The translations under genes and the position numbers were made by a program. Source: Kingdonia uniflora (Eukaryota; Streptophyta; Magnoliopsida; Ranunculales; Circaeasteraceae). From it: DNA of 64,000 bases. Shown here piece by piece: positions 21,446 to 32,620 of the stretch. Below the pieces are notes generated by a model, which worked only from the letters and a program-made list of their open reading frames with translations, was not told where the DNA came from and made no database searches. The first letter of the stretch is position 1. Each line of letters opens with the position of its first letter. Location of the stretch: positions 1,426,001 through 1,490,000 of the forward strand of contig JACGCM010002114.1 in the NCBI GenBank assembly GCA_014058105.1, in the 5' to 3' direction.

Positions 21446-22309
21446 TAATTCAAGTAATCAACATTGAGAAGATTGATTACACACGTTCACGAGTTAATCG
21501 CATAGTGTCGGATGAAATTCGTGTCTTGTATGCATGGCTTACTGCGATGACAGAAATCTCCACTACAATATAATGAACGCCCATTCTTGAGTTACCCATG
21601 GACGTTTATCGTTAGAAAATTTAGTCTGTAATTGCTGTAATATATCCTAATGATCAGCTCGGACCATACTAGACTCAAAAATAGTCCAACAAAGACTAAT
21701 TTCAAGAACTCTAATTAAACTACAGTGCCGGTTTAAGGATCCGCGTAAAACTTCACTAGGTCATGTTATTATATATAACTTAACTACCCTGAAAACCTGA
21801 TATGATAATCCAGTGGATGCACACTTTCCAGTTACTGGTTTCTCCTCAAATTCGAATCTTAACTCCGGGACTCGCTTGAATCATTTGGGACTCGTCTCAG
21901 ACTATTAGACCTTTGTATTGCTTAAAACATTTTACAATTAAAGCGGAAATTGGGGGGAGCTAGGTTGGTATTATTTCTAGCTCTAGCTCTCTCGAGAGCC
22001 TCTAGGCCTTCCAGCTTTCACAAGTGTAACCAAATTTTCCTGAGATGCTTGTTCACGGTTCCGAGCTAATTAGTATTTGATTAACACGTAATATTTACGT
22101 GTACAACTCCTAAATTTATATTTATGTGGTCATTTATGAAATAAATGTAATACTAAGTGTTTTTGCTTGTATTTACAAAAAGCGGACGCGTGATAAACAA
22201 GTCGTACATTTTTCCGGTTTTCAACAAAGACCAAGGTCACTCCAACAATGATCCTCTATTGAAGTTGTCAACCAAATGCCCTTTGAAGAGAATTTAATGT
22301 AGAGATTAT
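21446..22309. other. Intergenic, no gene seen
   Basis: No open reading frame of note, RNA gene or repeat boundary was recognised before repeat R copy 2. Confidence 0.5.
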
Positions 22310-23140
22310 TCTCATAATTTGTAATATTTATGCATGGATTGTTTAGGGGATTTTTCATTAATGTTGATGTTTTGTCACCCTTCTTATACTCAATAAATAT
22401 GAGGGGAATTCTAGTACCATTTCACACATCTTGGGGAGTGCAAAATGAAGGTTCAATAAGCAATAAAGTTCTTGTTTTTTTCTTCTTCTTGTCTTTTACT
22501 TTTATTATGGTAATAGTATTAAGGTAATGATCAAAGGATTGAGTAACTAAAATTCTTAGTCAAGGCTAGAGGAAGCTCTACCCAATGTAGCCTTAGTTGT
22601 AACATATTATAGTTTAGTTAGAGTAGTTACTTTATTTTCTTTCCAGTTTAATACATATTATTTTTCCTAGAGAGAGTATCGGATTCAAGTAAACTACTTG
22701 TTTTACGATAACAAGCTAGTTTAGGAACATGGAAAAGATAACATAACTCATTAATATCAACCGGACCATGGTTGACTATGGTGACTTATGAGCAATTCCC
22801 AAAGTATAATTTAATATCCTATGATGTATTGCGTATACTCGACCAAGGATATGCGATACGGGAATTTGTAGCATATTCTAATTAGATATGCTATCTCACG
22901 GTTACAAAGGATGGAGTTGAATCGATGTTTTGGCTTCCACTCCAATTTATTTTACAATCTGTTTATTTCTTCATTTTAAAACCTACACAAAAAAATCTTA
23001 TTGGATAAAATAGTAGCTCGAAAACATAATCCCCACTTACAAGTCTCTTGGGATACGACCCTACTACTATTTGTACTGAACGGTACACCGTGCGCTTGCG
23101 GGTCTTTAAGACGTCGGTCTTATAATCACTCTAGTGTTTC
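22310..23140 (+). repeat. Dispersed LTR-like repeat R, copy 2
   Basis: This copy is collinear with copies at 16190 and (inverted) 55863. It begins with TAATATTTATGCATGG and TTTAGGGGATTTT, then ACTCAATAAATATGAGGGG, AGGCTAGAGGAAGCTC, ACCGGACCATGGTTGA, GGGATACGACCC and CACCGTGCGCTTGCGGGTC. There is no coding capacity. Confidence 0.7.
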
Positions 23141-23419
23141 GTAAAAATTATTGTAATATAAAGCTATTTTATCTCTTCGCCAAAAACCAGTACCACACAT
23201 ATTTGAACTAGGGACTCAGTACTAGCGTACTACAGTAGTCAGAAAGCTCTTCCATAAAAAGCTTAGAGCAAACACAGCAGGTTGAGTTGAGTTTGCCAAC
23301 CCACACCCAAACCCACACCTAAACCCCTCCTAACAGGCACTGTTTGAGTGTGAGTTCGCTGAGCTGGCGCTACAGGAACTCAACTGAGTGTGGGGAGCTC
23401 ACACTAAAAAAAAATTGAG

Positions 23420-23512
23420 TTTGGCGGTGTTTAGATGACCGCGTGGTGTTCTTTTTACTGCGCGGTAAAAGGAACACCGCGCGGTGATCTAAACACCTTC
23501 AAACTCAATTAT
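23420..23512. repeat. CCGCGCGG hairpin, left end of Harbinger element
   Basis: GGCGGTGTTTAGATGACCGC and its near complement, with CTGCGCGGTAAAAGGAACACC and CACCGCGCGGTG, form a GC-rich foldable palindrome. It is followed by AAACACCTTCAAACTCAATT. Similar palindromes lie inside and at the right end of the element. Confidence 0.75.
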
Positions 23513-23597
23513 TTCTCTAGATCAGCTCCATGGCTCCTTCTTCTCACCCAAAACCAAGAAAGTCTATTATAGAGGAGAACCTCTACGTTCACCCCAA

Positions 23598-25070
23598 ATG
23601 GGGAACTCCGGTACTAGTGGTAATAACTCTACACCGTCGACCCCATCCTCCCAAAACCCACCTTCAACACCATTCGCTCAACACCCATCATCACAATTCA
23701 CTCCATACCTCTACCAAAACCCATCGCAATTTCAACCTCAATTCCAAGCATAGACCCCACCTCCGTTTACTATATCGCAAGGGGATCCCAGTTATGGACT
23801 ATATCAAAGTTCATTTATACTATCTCAGCCGTAACCTCAGGCGTTTAGCCCGTACTATCAACCCTATCATGTCACTTAATCTTAAGGTTTTCAACCGCCA
23901 AATTACTTTCAGAACTATCTATTCCATGGCAAATCTACTCAGCACAGTCAAAGTGACGCAAATGCGTCAATACCTGTTGAAGCGGCGGCTCCCCAGAAAG
24001 ATAAAGGAAAAGGAAGAAAGAAAAGATCACCTGCAAAACAAAGACCAATCGTACAAGTGTTAGAAGATGCTGAGTTCTTGGACGAGACGGATGATGCTGG
24101 AATGCATTGGACGGATGCAGACTTTACGTGTCTCGCAAGGGCGTGGGTAACAACTTTTGTAAATGTTAATGGCCGCACAAAAGGTTTTACTTTCTATCAA
24201 AAGGTCAATATTTCCTTTAACAGAGACCCCGAGTTCCCCACACGACGATCATGTGGGACGACCAAATCTCAGTGGTATGCCCTTAATGCACAATGTGTGG
24301 CGTACAAGGGGATAGTTGCTCAAGAACGATTTAGGAATAACAGCGGAAAAATATATGAAGATCGGGTACGTTATAGTTTTCTTTAACTCAATTTCAATTA
24401 TTTATCGCGGTTATACACTTTATTTATTTGTATTGGGTAATTTTGTGAATTATAGGAAAACGATGCACACAAAATCTATAAAGGCTTGAATGGCGGCAAT
24501 GACTTCAAACACCGTGAAGCGTATAAGATTTTGGCGGGGGAACCGCGATGGGCCAACCTAAAGGATGATGGGTTGAACCATGCGGTGAATATACCAAGAA
24601 ATGTGGTCAGGAGAACATCGGACAATTCTTCTCCGGGAAACTCGGTCGGATCAAACAATCTATCGGAGGACCCCGACGGCCCACCTTCACCTCAATCCGC
24701 GGGCCCAAATTCTGACTTAGATGGTTCGCTGTATGAGGGTGGAAGCAGACCCATCGGCCAAAAACTCCACAGAAAGCACATTACATTACAAAAGGCAATG
24801 GAGGGTGTTACTGCATCTGGTAGCGGTATCCAGACTCTGCTGGATGAACTACGGCTGGAGAAGATGCAAGCGAACCAAGAAAAGGAAAGAAGAAGAACAT
24901 AAGTAATACAACACTGGCAAGCCAAAATGGATTTGGAGCAAGCAAAGGAAGATCGCAAAATCATGGAGAAAGACTTGAGTACTCTTTCTGGACATCAATT
25001 GCAATACTATCTACATAGACAAGCTGAGATAATGGAACATCTGGCCAATAGGGGCGGACCAGGTACTTGA
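23598..25070 (+). pseudogene. Harbinger ORF1 (Myb/trihelix-like DNA-binding protein) with five in-frame stops
   Basis: Two exons, 23598-24365 and 24456-25070, join at a GT/AG intron in one continuous 461-codon frame. The N-terminus is Gln/Pro/Ser-rich (MGNSGTSGNNSTPSTPSSQN). Then comes a basic stretch (KDKGKGRKKRSPAKQR), a Myb/trihelix-like domain (HWTDADFTCLARAWV, FYQKVNISF, KSQWYALNAQC) and a C-terminal NAM-associated-like region ending in a Lys/Glu-rich helix (MDLEQAKEDRKIMEKDL). In this transposon family ORF1 works with the transposase by binding the ends. Stops are at 23751, 23832, 23877, 23883 and 24900. Four sit in the Gln-rich part, so former CAA/CAG codons are likely. No frameshift was found. 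Confidence 0.8.
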
Positions 25071-25335
25071 ATAGGTGATGAAATGTAATTTAACTTTGTT
25101 GTATATTTGAGTTTTATTTCCAAGAATGTAGTTTACCTTCCAATAATGTAATCGTCTGAATAATGTACTTTGCTATTGAAGAATGCAATCTTGTTTTCAA
25201 AATAATTATTTCCGATAATATTACGTTAAAACAAATACAAGATTAATGCAATATCAAAAGCTTGTTTAATAAACTTGTACGACAAGAAGCATTAAATTAC
25301 ATGAATAATACTCAGATAATACAAAAAATAGAGTA

Positions 25336-26673
25336 CTAGGCTTGAAAATTTTTCTTCACGGCCCACAAATGTTCGATTAGATCATCCTTTAGATCAAAGT
25401 GAAGTTCTCGACTTCGAATCCAGTTCATTTTCGATATAAAAGATTTTATTGTTCCTCGTTCGCGTATAATATCGAGCCGTTCGCCTTCGATAGTTGAGGG
25501 CTCGGCCGGATCGTAGTCTAAGTATGATGGGAATGCACCTCGTTCCTCTTCGACGATCATATTGTGCATTATCACGCACGCCTTCATGACATTGCTCAAT
25601 ACCTGGGGGTCCCACAATTTCACCAGATTTTTTACAACATTGAACCGAGATTCTAAAATCTCAAACGCCCGTTCTACGTCTTTTTGGCAACTTTCTTGTT
25701 GTTAAGCATAGAATTTTTGTTTCGCTGTAACCGGATTGGATATGGTTTGGACAAGTATTCCCCATTTGGGGTATATGCCATCCGCTAGGTAATACCCCAT
25801 ATCACAAGCTTTCCCGACAATTGTATAATTGCAAGGCAGGGCGATACCATCGACCAGGTCGGTAAAAAGATGTGATTGTTGCAGGACATTGATATCATTG
25901 TTAGACCCTGGTAACCTAAAAAAAGCATGCCAAATCCAAAGGTCGTGTGAAGCTACCGCTTCAAGAATCAGTATCGCCTTGGGGTAATGACCAATAAATT
26001 GAGCGTGCCAAGCTTTGGGACAATTTTTCCATATCCAATGCATGCAATCAAGGCTTCCAAATATGCCAAGAAATCCCCGGGACTCTCCAATCGCTTTTAA
26101 CTTTTTGATGTCGGCCACGTTTGGTGCTCGAAGATATTCCTCGACAAAAATTTGTATAACCGCAACACAAAACCTTTACACACATAACAAGGTTGTGCTT
26201 TCTCCTATTTGGATATATTCGTCAAAAAGATTTTCCGCAACACCGTAGCTTAGAAAACGTAGTGCTGCGACTACCTTTTGGTACGATGATAACCCTATAG
26301 TACCAGCGTTGTTGGGTTTTTGGACAAAATAATGATCATGTACAACAGCTGCATCGAATAGATGCATAAACATGTTTCTACTCATACAAAAACGTCGCCG
26401 AAATTCTCATGGCTCATATGTGCAATTTGGCTTGAAGTAGTCTCGCATAATGCTGTAATACCTCAATTGGTGATCTCGCTTCTTTCTCTTATCCTTACGG
26501 CCCATGACATTCCCGTGATAACTTAAAGTTGCATCCTCAACTACTATGTTTACTGCAGCTTGGTGCAGAACGCAAAGTGCCGCCGCACAATTATAGATAA
26601 GATCGTTATCGGAGGACGACGACGATAAACCTGGAGGATTGGGTATGGATGAATCAGATCATGAAGAAGACAT
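25336..26673 (-). pseudogene. PIF/Harbinger DDE transposase (HARBI1/ALP1-like) with four in-frame stops
   Basis: One uninterrupted 446-codon frame runs from ATG 26673 to the stop at 25336. The N-terminal part contains FRRRFCMSRNMFMHLFD. The DDE domain follows: GIFGSLDCMHWIWKNCPKAW (first Asp), RLPGSNNDINVLQQS (second Asp), DMGYYLADGIYPKW and VERAFEILESRFNVV (Glu). The end, HNMIVEEERG then FDLKDDLIEHLW, is typical of plant Harbinger proteins. Stops interrupt codons at 26661, 26409, 26178 and 25704 (first base, minus strand), with no frameshift. Length and domain content match full-size plant transposases, so only the stops disable it. It lies tail to tail with ORF1. Confidence 0.88.
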
Positions 26674-26799
26674 TTGAGGCAGTGGAGTTGAGAGAAGAGT
26701 GTAATACTAGAAGGTAGATGTGTTTCCAATGGAAGAGAGGTATAAAAATGGGAGAAATGTAAAAGGGGAAGAAGTTGTGGGTCTTTTACCCTAGATTTG

Positions 26800-26875
26800 G
26801 CGGTGAAATGAACACCGCGTGGTGTTCCTTTTACCGAGCGGTGTTCATTTCACCGCCAAATCTATGTTTGTATTC
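26800..26875. repeat. Internal GC-rich hairpin between transposase and PMD gene
   Basis: GATTTGGCGGTGAAATGAAC on the left and its complement on the right (GTTCATTTCACCGCCAAATC) flank CACCGCGTGGTGTTCC and TTTTACCGAGCGGTG. It closely resembles the hairpins at both ends of the element. Confidence 0.75.
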
Positions 26876-26884
26876 CTCAGTGAT

Positions 26885-27090
26885 AATTTTGTTCGAATAG
26901 AATTAGGTTCTATTCGAATAAAACTGCTCAGTGCCAAATTGTTAAAATTTATTCGAACAGACAAATAGTCAGTTCGATTAGACTTTGAAAAAACTCTACC
27001 AAAAACCTAAATAGTCAATTTCAAACATAAAACACCTCAGTGCAAATTTATTCGAACAGATAAATAGTCAATTTCAACAAAATCTTCAGT
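26885..27090. repeat. TTCGAA module inside the Harbinger element
   Basis: GTTCGAATAGAATTAGG, CTATTCGAATAAAAC, TTTATTCGAACAGAC and TTATTCGAACAGATAAATAG occur within about 200 bp just 3' of the PMD gene. They are the same motif class as in the LTRs elsewhere in the window. Confidence 0.6.
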
Positions 27091-27235
27091 CAATTTCAAC
27101 ATTAGATAATAATGGCTAATGAACATTATAAACATCAAAAACATCGTCTACAAATATATCGTTCACTCATAATCATCTACATAATCAAATCACAGCTTCT
27201 ACATCGTCTAAAAAAACATAAAAAAATACATATAT

Positions 27236-29417
27236 CTACTCAGAATCATCTCCAGTACCCCGCCCCCTGCGGATAGTACTGCCTCCCCTGATTCGCGGAC
27301 CAGATCCACGCTGCCTCGTCCTTGCGCCTCCTCCAGGTGGTAGTGACACCACCCGTACGTCACACCCCCTCCTCAGCTGTAGGTCCTAAACGGGACAAAG
27401 AAACTTTATAAATATTTTGACAAAATAAATATGACATTAAGAAAAAACACTGCAATAAATATATAAATAAATTACTTACATGGGAATATAGTTGATGATC
27501 TATACTGTCAATTTGTCTGTGGGCAATAGCAAGCTCTTCCTCCACCTCCTGGATCCTTTGTGCGTCCCGCACAGACTCTGCAAGGACGAGTTGTCACATA
27601 CCATGGGTCAGGTGTCACAGCTCCTCTGCGCCGTAGGATGAAGACATGGGTGGCGGGTCCCACAAGCGGGCGATGGGGAGCCTCTCACGCCGCCCTGTCT
27701 ACTCCATGTGCCACCCCAGGAATGGCCCCTCTGCCTTGCCAGGCAAACTAAAGTCCTGGGACAAGCTATGAACCGACGCTGACGTAACCACCACGGGTGT
27801 AATACCAGCTCTGAGTGCACTCGGTCCGAACAGATCTAGATTCCCCATCCTCTGGGAATCTGTTAAAATGTGGCCTACCTCCAAAATTTGTTCAGCCCAG
27901 TATAAGGCGTAAGTCTCTCGCACCTCCCCTACCACAAACTGTACACAGTCAATGAACTCGGCTTGTCTCATCTCATGTAAAGTCGCTGGACTAATATGTG
28001 GCGACATGCTAAGCGGAGGATCCAAAGGAATACGCACCTCGCCAGTCACCTGCCTCCAGCATCTATCCCCCAAGTAATATTCGCAGTTTCCATTTGGTAC
28101 TTGAAGTGGTATCCTTTTACAGGATAAGAGTTTTGCATTCAGTACGTCCTCTGTCTCAGACACTGCAGAATCGAACCAAGGTTCCCATGTGATCATCTCA
28201 ATAGTGTGGTGATCAATATGGTATCTTCCTATAATAAACAAATTGGCTGCCTGGTCATTTGTTTTCCTCCTGTTCCCCCTCACCCATGCTCTGAGGCGCG
28301 GATAGGCCGGGTACTTTACCTCTTCCTTGACTATAGGGTGATCAACCCCACAATACTCGTAGAACCAATACTGCAATTTGGAATAACAAAAAAAATTATT
28401 ATAATTTATATTTAAGACGTTTATTGGAAGATATTTGATTTCTAAATGGAAAATGTGTTAGCGTACCGGAAGAAGTTGCACAAATCCAGTGATGGCACCC
28501 CCGGTCGTGACTGCGGTATCCAAACCATGGTACAGGGAAGCAAGAATAGCATAACCCCAGCCATATTGGGCAACCGAGTCCAAATCATTCACGGCCGCGA
28601 GATATCCAAGTGGGACGGTGCCGTTGGCCGTTTGGAAGCACAAATGTCCTATCATGAAGAGGATAAAAGCACGAGCAATTATAATATCATCCTCCCGATC
28701 AGCTTCGACGGTCAAGTACGTCCTCAAATGTGCAATGCTGACGTTCCCACTCTTTATATGGCTGGAATCAATGTTGGGGAGCAATTGCCTCGCATTGGAT
28801 AAAATAGACAATGTGTCATCATATGGCACCTGTGTCGGATATCGGTCGATGGACAATGATGTCAGCATAGTAAAATTGAGGGGAGTGACCCCTATCTCCG
28901 CACAAGGGAACATAAACGTGTGTGTGGTCGGCCACCAACGCTCTGTAAGCGCCTGAATTAGCCGATTATCCGAATTGCCCAAGCGTATATCCATAAACTG
29001 CCCAAAAATATTCACCACGGCGTCCCTTACAGCTGGAAGTATGGCAATATTCTTCCACACTTTGAACACCGTAGTGAATGTGTCGTGCACACGCATCGAG
29101 TCCCAATTCTGTTCATTGAGGCATTTTGTCAAACACTTGATATATAGGAAAAACAATTTCACAATTACACTAAAACTTACGGTGAGTTCATTTCCCGTGT
29201 AATAGATGTGACTGACTCCGTCTGGGAGTTGGGTAATACATCTCCGCGGGAAGTTATCTTCGGTTGGGTTTGGTACATCTTGGGGTTGAACATCTTCAAA
29301 TTCCACCCGCTTTTTCTTCTTTCTGAACCTCGAGCGAGTTACGGAAAGCTCGCGATCTCTTGTTCCTCTAAACCCAGGCAGAGTACTGGGGTGTGGGTCT
29401 CCCTCTGGCATTTGCAT
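27236..29417 (-). pseudogene. Plant mobile domain (PMD, MAIN-like) protein gene, four exons, three in-frame stops
   Basis: Exons 29417-29181, 29108-28467, 28370-27480 and 27385-27236 join at GT/AG introns (72, 96 and 94 bp) in one frame of 640 codons. The PMD core is clear: IQALTERWWPTTHTFMFPCAE, VTPLNFTMLTSL, ARAFILFMIGHLCFQ, LGYLAAVNDLDSVAQYGWGY and GFVQLLPYWFYEYCG across the 96-bp intron. A charged coiled coil (AQRIQEVEEELAIAHRQID) and an Arg/Gly-rich tail (TRQRGSGPRIRGGS) end it. PMD proteins include MAIN/MAIL1, which act in meristem maintenance and silencing, and many transposon-borne relatives. Stops lie at 27701, 27617 and 27596, all in the segment before the coiled coil, so the PMD core itself is intact. 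The 72-bp intron is a multiple of three and could be retained. Confidence 0.82.
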
Positions 29418-29519
29418 TTTGATTTTGTTAGAATTAAAGTTTTTTTTACCAAGAGATTTTTGAGAGAGAGGTAGATGTAAAAAATAAGAGAATAGTAGAA
29501 TTCACTTGTGAGTATTAGT

Positions 29520-29625
29520 TACAGATATTGCGGCGGTGTTTAGAACACCGCACGGTGTTCTTTTTACCGTGCTGTGTTCTTTTTACCGCGCGGTAAAAGG
29601 AACACCGCGCGGTGTTTTAATCTCC
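29520..29625. repeat. CCGCGCGG hairpins, right end of Harbinger element
   Basis: GGCGGTGTTTAGAACACCGC, a CACGGTGTTC arm and TTTTTACCGCGCGGTAAAAGG with ACACCGCGCGGTGTTTTAA form nested palindromes. They mirror the left-end block at 23420-23512. Confidence 0.75.
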
Positions 29626-29761
29626 TCCAACTAAAAAAAAAAAAATCACATTGGCAAACTCACACTGGCTGCTGGAAATGTTGAGTTTGAGTTGTGGGTT
29701 TGGTGGGCCAGGGTGTCAGAACCCACACCCAAACCCACACTCGCTGCTAGAGATGCTCTTA

Positions 29762-30435
29762 GGTTACACCTGCAACACTGCCTACATGCTCAGTACTGCT
29801 ATGAGATTTTAATGTAATATCATTGTCTCTGCATATTGTTCTCTCTTTTTTCTGTAAACTCTGAATGTTGATCTCAAATCTATGATTTCGTTTCTAAAAA
29901 TTGTTTAGATTAAAACATATAAACCTAGTACTTCTCATAGTTCTTACACCGAACAAGAGCTATGCGCGTTTCTCTATAGGAAAACCATGTTGTAATTCTG
30001 CATACATATGTAAGGTATTTGCCTAGGTACGATATCAGCAACAATGGTCTATAGATAGGGGCAGGCATATGTAAAACGACGGGATGATAATTATGCCTGT
30101 CTTACTGGACTAATTGTCCATCCTGCACACAATCACCCTACAATTATATTTCAGATTGGCCCGGGTATATATAATACATGCATACCTATCCTTCTATCAT
30201 ATGCATGTAATCCACATTAAGTATCAATTGTGTGTTTAGTGTTTAATTAAACAATGTAGAGCTCATGATGTAATGAATCCAGTAGCATATACTAGCTTAC
30301 AGGATTTTAGTTAATTTAATTTAAGGATCACTCATACTGCTATGCCAATAACTTTAGCATTAGAGATGGTGTACCAAGACCTAATCAAACCCGATGTTGG
30401 ACGTTGTTTTAAAAGGGTCCATGAAATTATTTCAT
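29762..30435. other. Intergenic, no gene seen
   Basis: There is no coding region. The last 140 bp (CTGCTATGCCAATAACTTTAG near 30338) resemble 41190-41220 beside copy D, so they belong to the duplicated PMEI unit. Confidence 0.5.
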
Positions 30436-31113
30436 TTAGCTTCCTTCGTTAGGGTGTACACTACCATCCTTGTGCGACTGAAGGCCCCTTGACTGATGCT
30501 GTATAGTGCCGTCCTTAAGGAAGTTAACCAACATGAGTGAGATGCTCGTATACTTCTTAATCAGCATCGCTCGTTTAACTATGCCTTGTTTCAACGGACC
30601 CTCCTCGACAACGTTTAATCCATCCAAGCACGTCTCGTCGTTCGTTAATGCCGCACTCATCCATGTTTGAACATTACTCAACAAAAAATCCCACGGTTCT
30701 CCGGGTTCAAGTTTATTCATCTCCTCCACAGACATTCTCAGTTGTGCAGTTGAGCCATTAACAACATTATAGCAATCATCCAATGCAGCTGCAGTTGGGG
30801 GAGTAAAACCCGCTGTTATCTTTGCTTACATCATTGAAAGATGGGTCCTCAAATCCCGAGTCGCCACAAAGCTGATGGAGACAGACATGGTTGTGTAATC
30901 TTCAGGGATTAGATCGTGTTGGCCTTGAATATCCCATAACATTTTCTGGCAGATATCAGGGTACAGTGAACCACGACAGATTTTTTCATTTTTCTTGTAT
31001 TTCGCGATCTTGGCAATATTGTCGACGTAACCATGGGCGTCGACGACAGACGAGTAAACGATGATCAAAGAGAGAAAGAAAAGGCTTAGGGCTTTTTCTT
31101 TCATCATGGCCAT
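30436..31113 (-). pseudogene. PMEI-like copy C, split by one in-frame TAA
   Basis: From ATG 31113 (MAMMKEKALSLFFLSLIIVY) the frame is collinear with copy D through the signal peptide, the Cys pair ICRGSLYPDICQKM, and PEDYTTMSVSISFVATRDL. A TAA stands at 30828-30826, directly after HLSMM. The same frame then continues without any indel to 30436, including a Cys in LDDCYNVVNGS, another in TNDETCLDGL, and SNVQTWMSAA. Apart from this stop the gene would encode about 225 residues with all four cysteines. It may be a recent pseudogene or a sequence error. A truncated secreted peptide of 95 residues is the only product predicted as read. Confidence 0.85.
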
Positions 31114-31440
31114 TTTATTGAGCTTTGATGTCTCAACAAATAATTTGCTCTTATAAATAGAGCCTTGGCTTGCGTTATAATGGCCCTTTTACCCTCATAA
31201 TTGTACAAAACTACTAAAATGCCATTGTCTCCTATATTTAGGTACTTCTTCAATATTACTCTCTACAAGCTGGTATGGCTGTAAATAGATTCACAGGTAT
31301 GGATAGTCTTAAATGGTGTTATTTTTAGCATGGTTTGAATTTTGATGGTTGATTTCCGTTTTAAAGGGCAAAACACGGCCTTCGACATTATCTGTAATTC
31401 TATTTCTTGGTATAGTTCAGGTGAAAATGATGGTCAAGTT
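31114..31440 (-). promoter_or_regulatory. Upstream block of PMEI-like copy C
   Basis: TATTTATA on the minus strand about 40 bp before the ATG, TTAGCATGGTTTGAATTTTG near 31326 and TCTATTTCTTGGTATAGTTC near 31398 are shared with the other copies, especially D. It is presumed promoter. Confidence 0.55.
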
Positions 31441-32411
31441 TTAGAGGAATGATTCGATACGACATGCTTGCATTGTTTTTAATCCAAGTTGGGTCTAAAT
31501 TTATGCCCTAGTATTTTTTGATTGTATGGACAATTGTATGCCATAGTTAGATCTAAGTAATTTATTTCTAATTAATGATACAAATGTTCCCACAATTATG
31601 CGGAGTCGTCTTCTGGAGACTGGAATCTTAAGCTTTCATCGTATTTTCTTTCTTTTTTTTTGCGTTGGCGCTTTAGGTTCTTTACTTTTACAATTTGTCT
31701 AGGTAAATTATGTATTTTTGTTTTTCATGCGTATAAGAGTATTTTACCTTTATCTGGGGCTTTTGTAAGGGTTATCTCCCCTTGAGGACTTGTTAATGCT
31801 ACTTTTATTTGCCAGGTGAAAAAAAATATTGTTACAAGCATTTAGAAGACTGATAATGTTCTAATCTTTTTCTTCCTCTATACTCTTGCTCAAAACCGAA
31901 TTACATGCAGGACATGCCGCAGTGTTTAAGGGGCCTTGTGCGAGAAGCTAGATGGCAGCCTTTATAAAAGGAAAAAGCGGATCTCTTTTTATGTCTAGCA
32001 AATCTTATCAAATGCACCATTGGTAGAGAAAGCTAAACTCCAATTACTTGAGCTGCATGCATTACATTTCGTTTATTACATTCGTTCAAATACATCTATC
32101 TAATTTGAAGTTCTGTTCCTGTGGGGAACGGAGGGAGTTGATTGGTGGACACTCATTTTTGAGACACTCGATCATCTGGACACTCAATTGTTACTTCAAA
32201 AGGTTTATAGGTATCTACATCCATAAGGATAAACTTTCTTAAATCATCTGTTAAAAATATATATGATCAGTGCCCACGGATCCTCTTGTATACGCTTCTA
32301 CACATGTATATGCATGTATCATTCTGTCATATACAGGTTCTTAACAAAAGTTCCTTCAGTCTACAGCAACAATTGCCTGCTTAATGTTAATTGAACAATA
32401 TAGTGCTTATG
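31441..32411. other. Intergenic, no gene seen
   Basis: No coding exon or repeat terminus was recognised. The right end is the insertion site of the Mutator-like element. Confidence 0.5.
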
Positions 32412-32420
32412 TATAATGAA

Positions 32421-32620
32421 GAGCAATTTAGACCATGCCCCCCAAATAAAGTTGTATATTTAATTTTGCCCCTCGAACCGGCAAATATTGTGGTCTACCC
32501 CCCACTTCTTCTATTCTCCCCCGGTTCAACGAGTGGACTTGACTTGACCAGTCCAACTTGGGTGAAGTACCCAGACTACCCTTTACTCCCCAACTACTCG
32601 CCTGTCACCATTGAAAATGT
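32421..32620 (+). repeat. MULE left terminal inverted repeat
   Basis: This is the inverted partner of about 40950-41123. Shared tracts include TAAAGTTGTATATTTAA, AATATTGTGGTCTACCCCCC and CCAACTTGGGTGAAGTACCC. The CT-rich region that follows (32780-33060) looks like a transcribed leader. Confidence 0.8.

Larger units (their letters stand above)
23266..29758. mobile_element. PIF/Harbinger transposon carrying a plant mobile domain gene
   Basis: The element is bounded by TTA duplications at 23263-23265 and 29759-29761, the target preference of PIF/Harbinger. Its ends are GAGCAAACACAGCAG on the left and the complement of GAGCATCTCTAGCAG on the right. Related subterminal tracts (ACCCACACCCAAACCCACAC) occur at both ends. 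Inside are ORF1 (plus strand), a DDE transposase (minus strand) and a third gene encoding a PMD protein (minus strand). Typical members carry only the first two. All three genes have in-frame stops but no frameshifts, so this copy is inactive yet well preserved in structure. The length is 6493 bp. Confidence 0.85.

Noticed and set aside
23530..24063. 177-codon plus frame rich in His and Arg at the start of Harbinger ORF1
   Set aside because: It is the wrong frame of ORF1. The true frame starts at 23598 and joins the Myb/trihelix domain despite stops.
28446..29474. Plus-strand open frames over the PMD gene
   Set aside because: They overlap the minus-strand PMD exons, show no family motifs and are explained as antisense readings.
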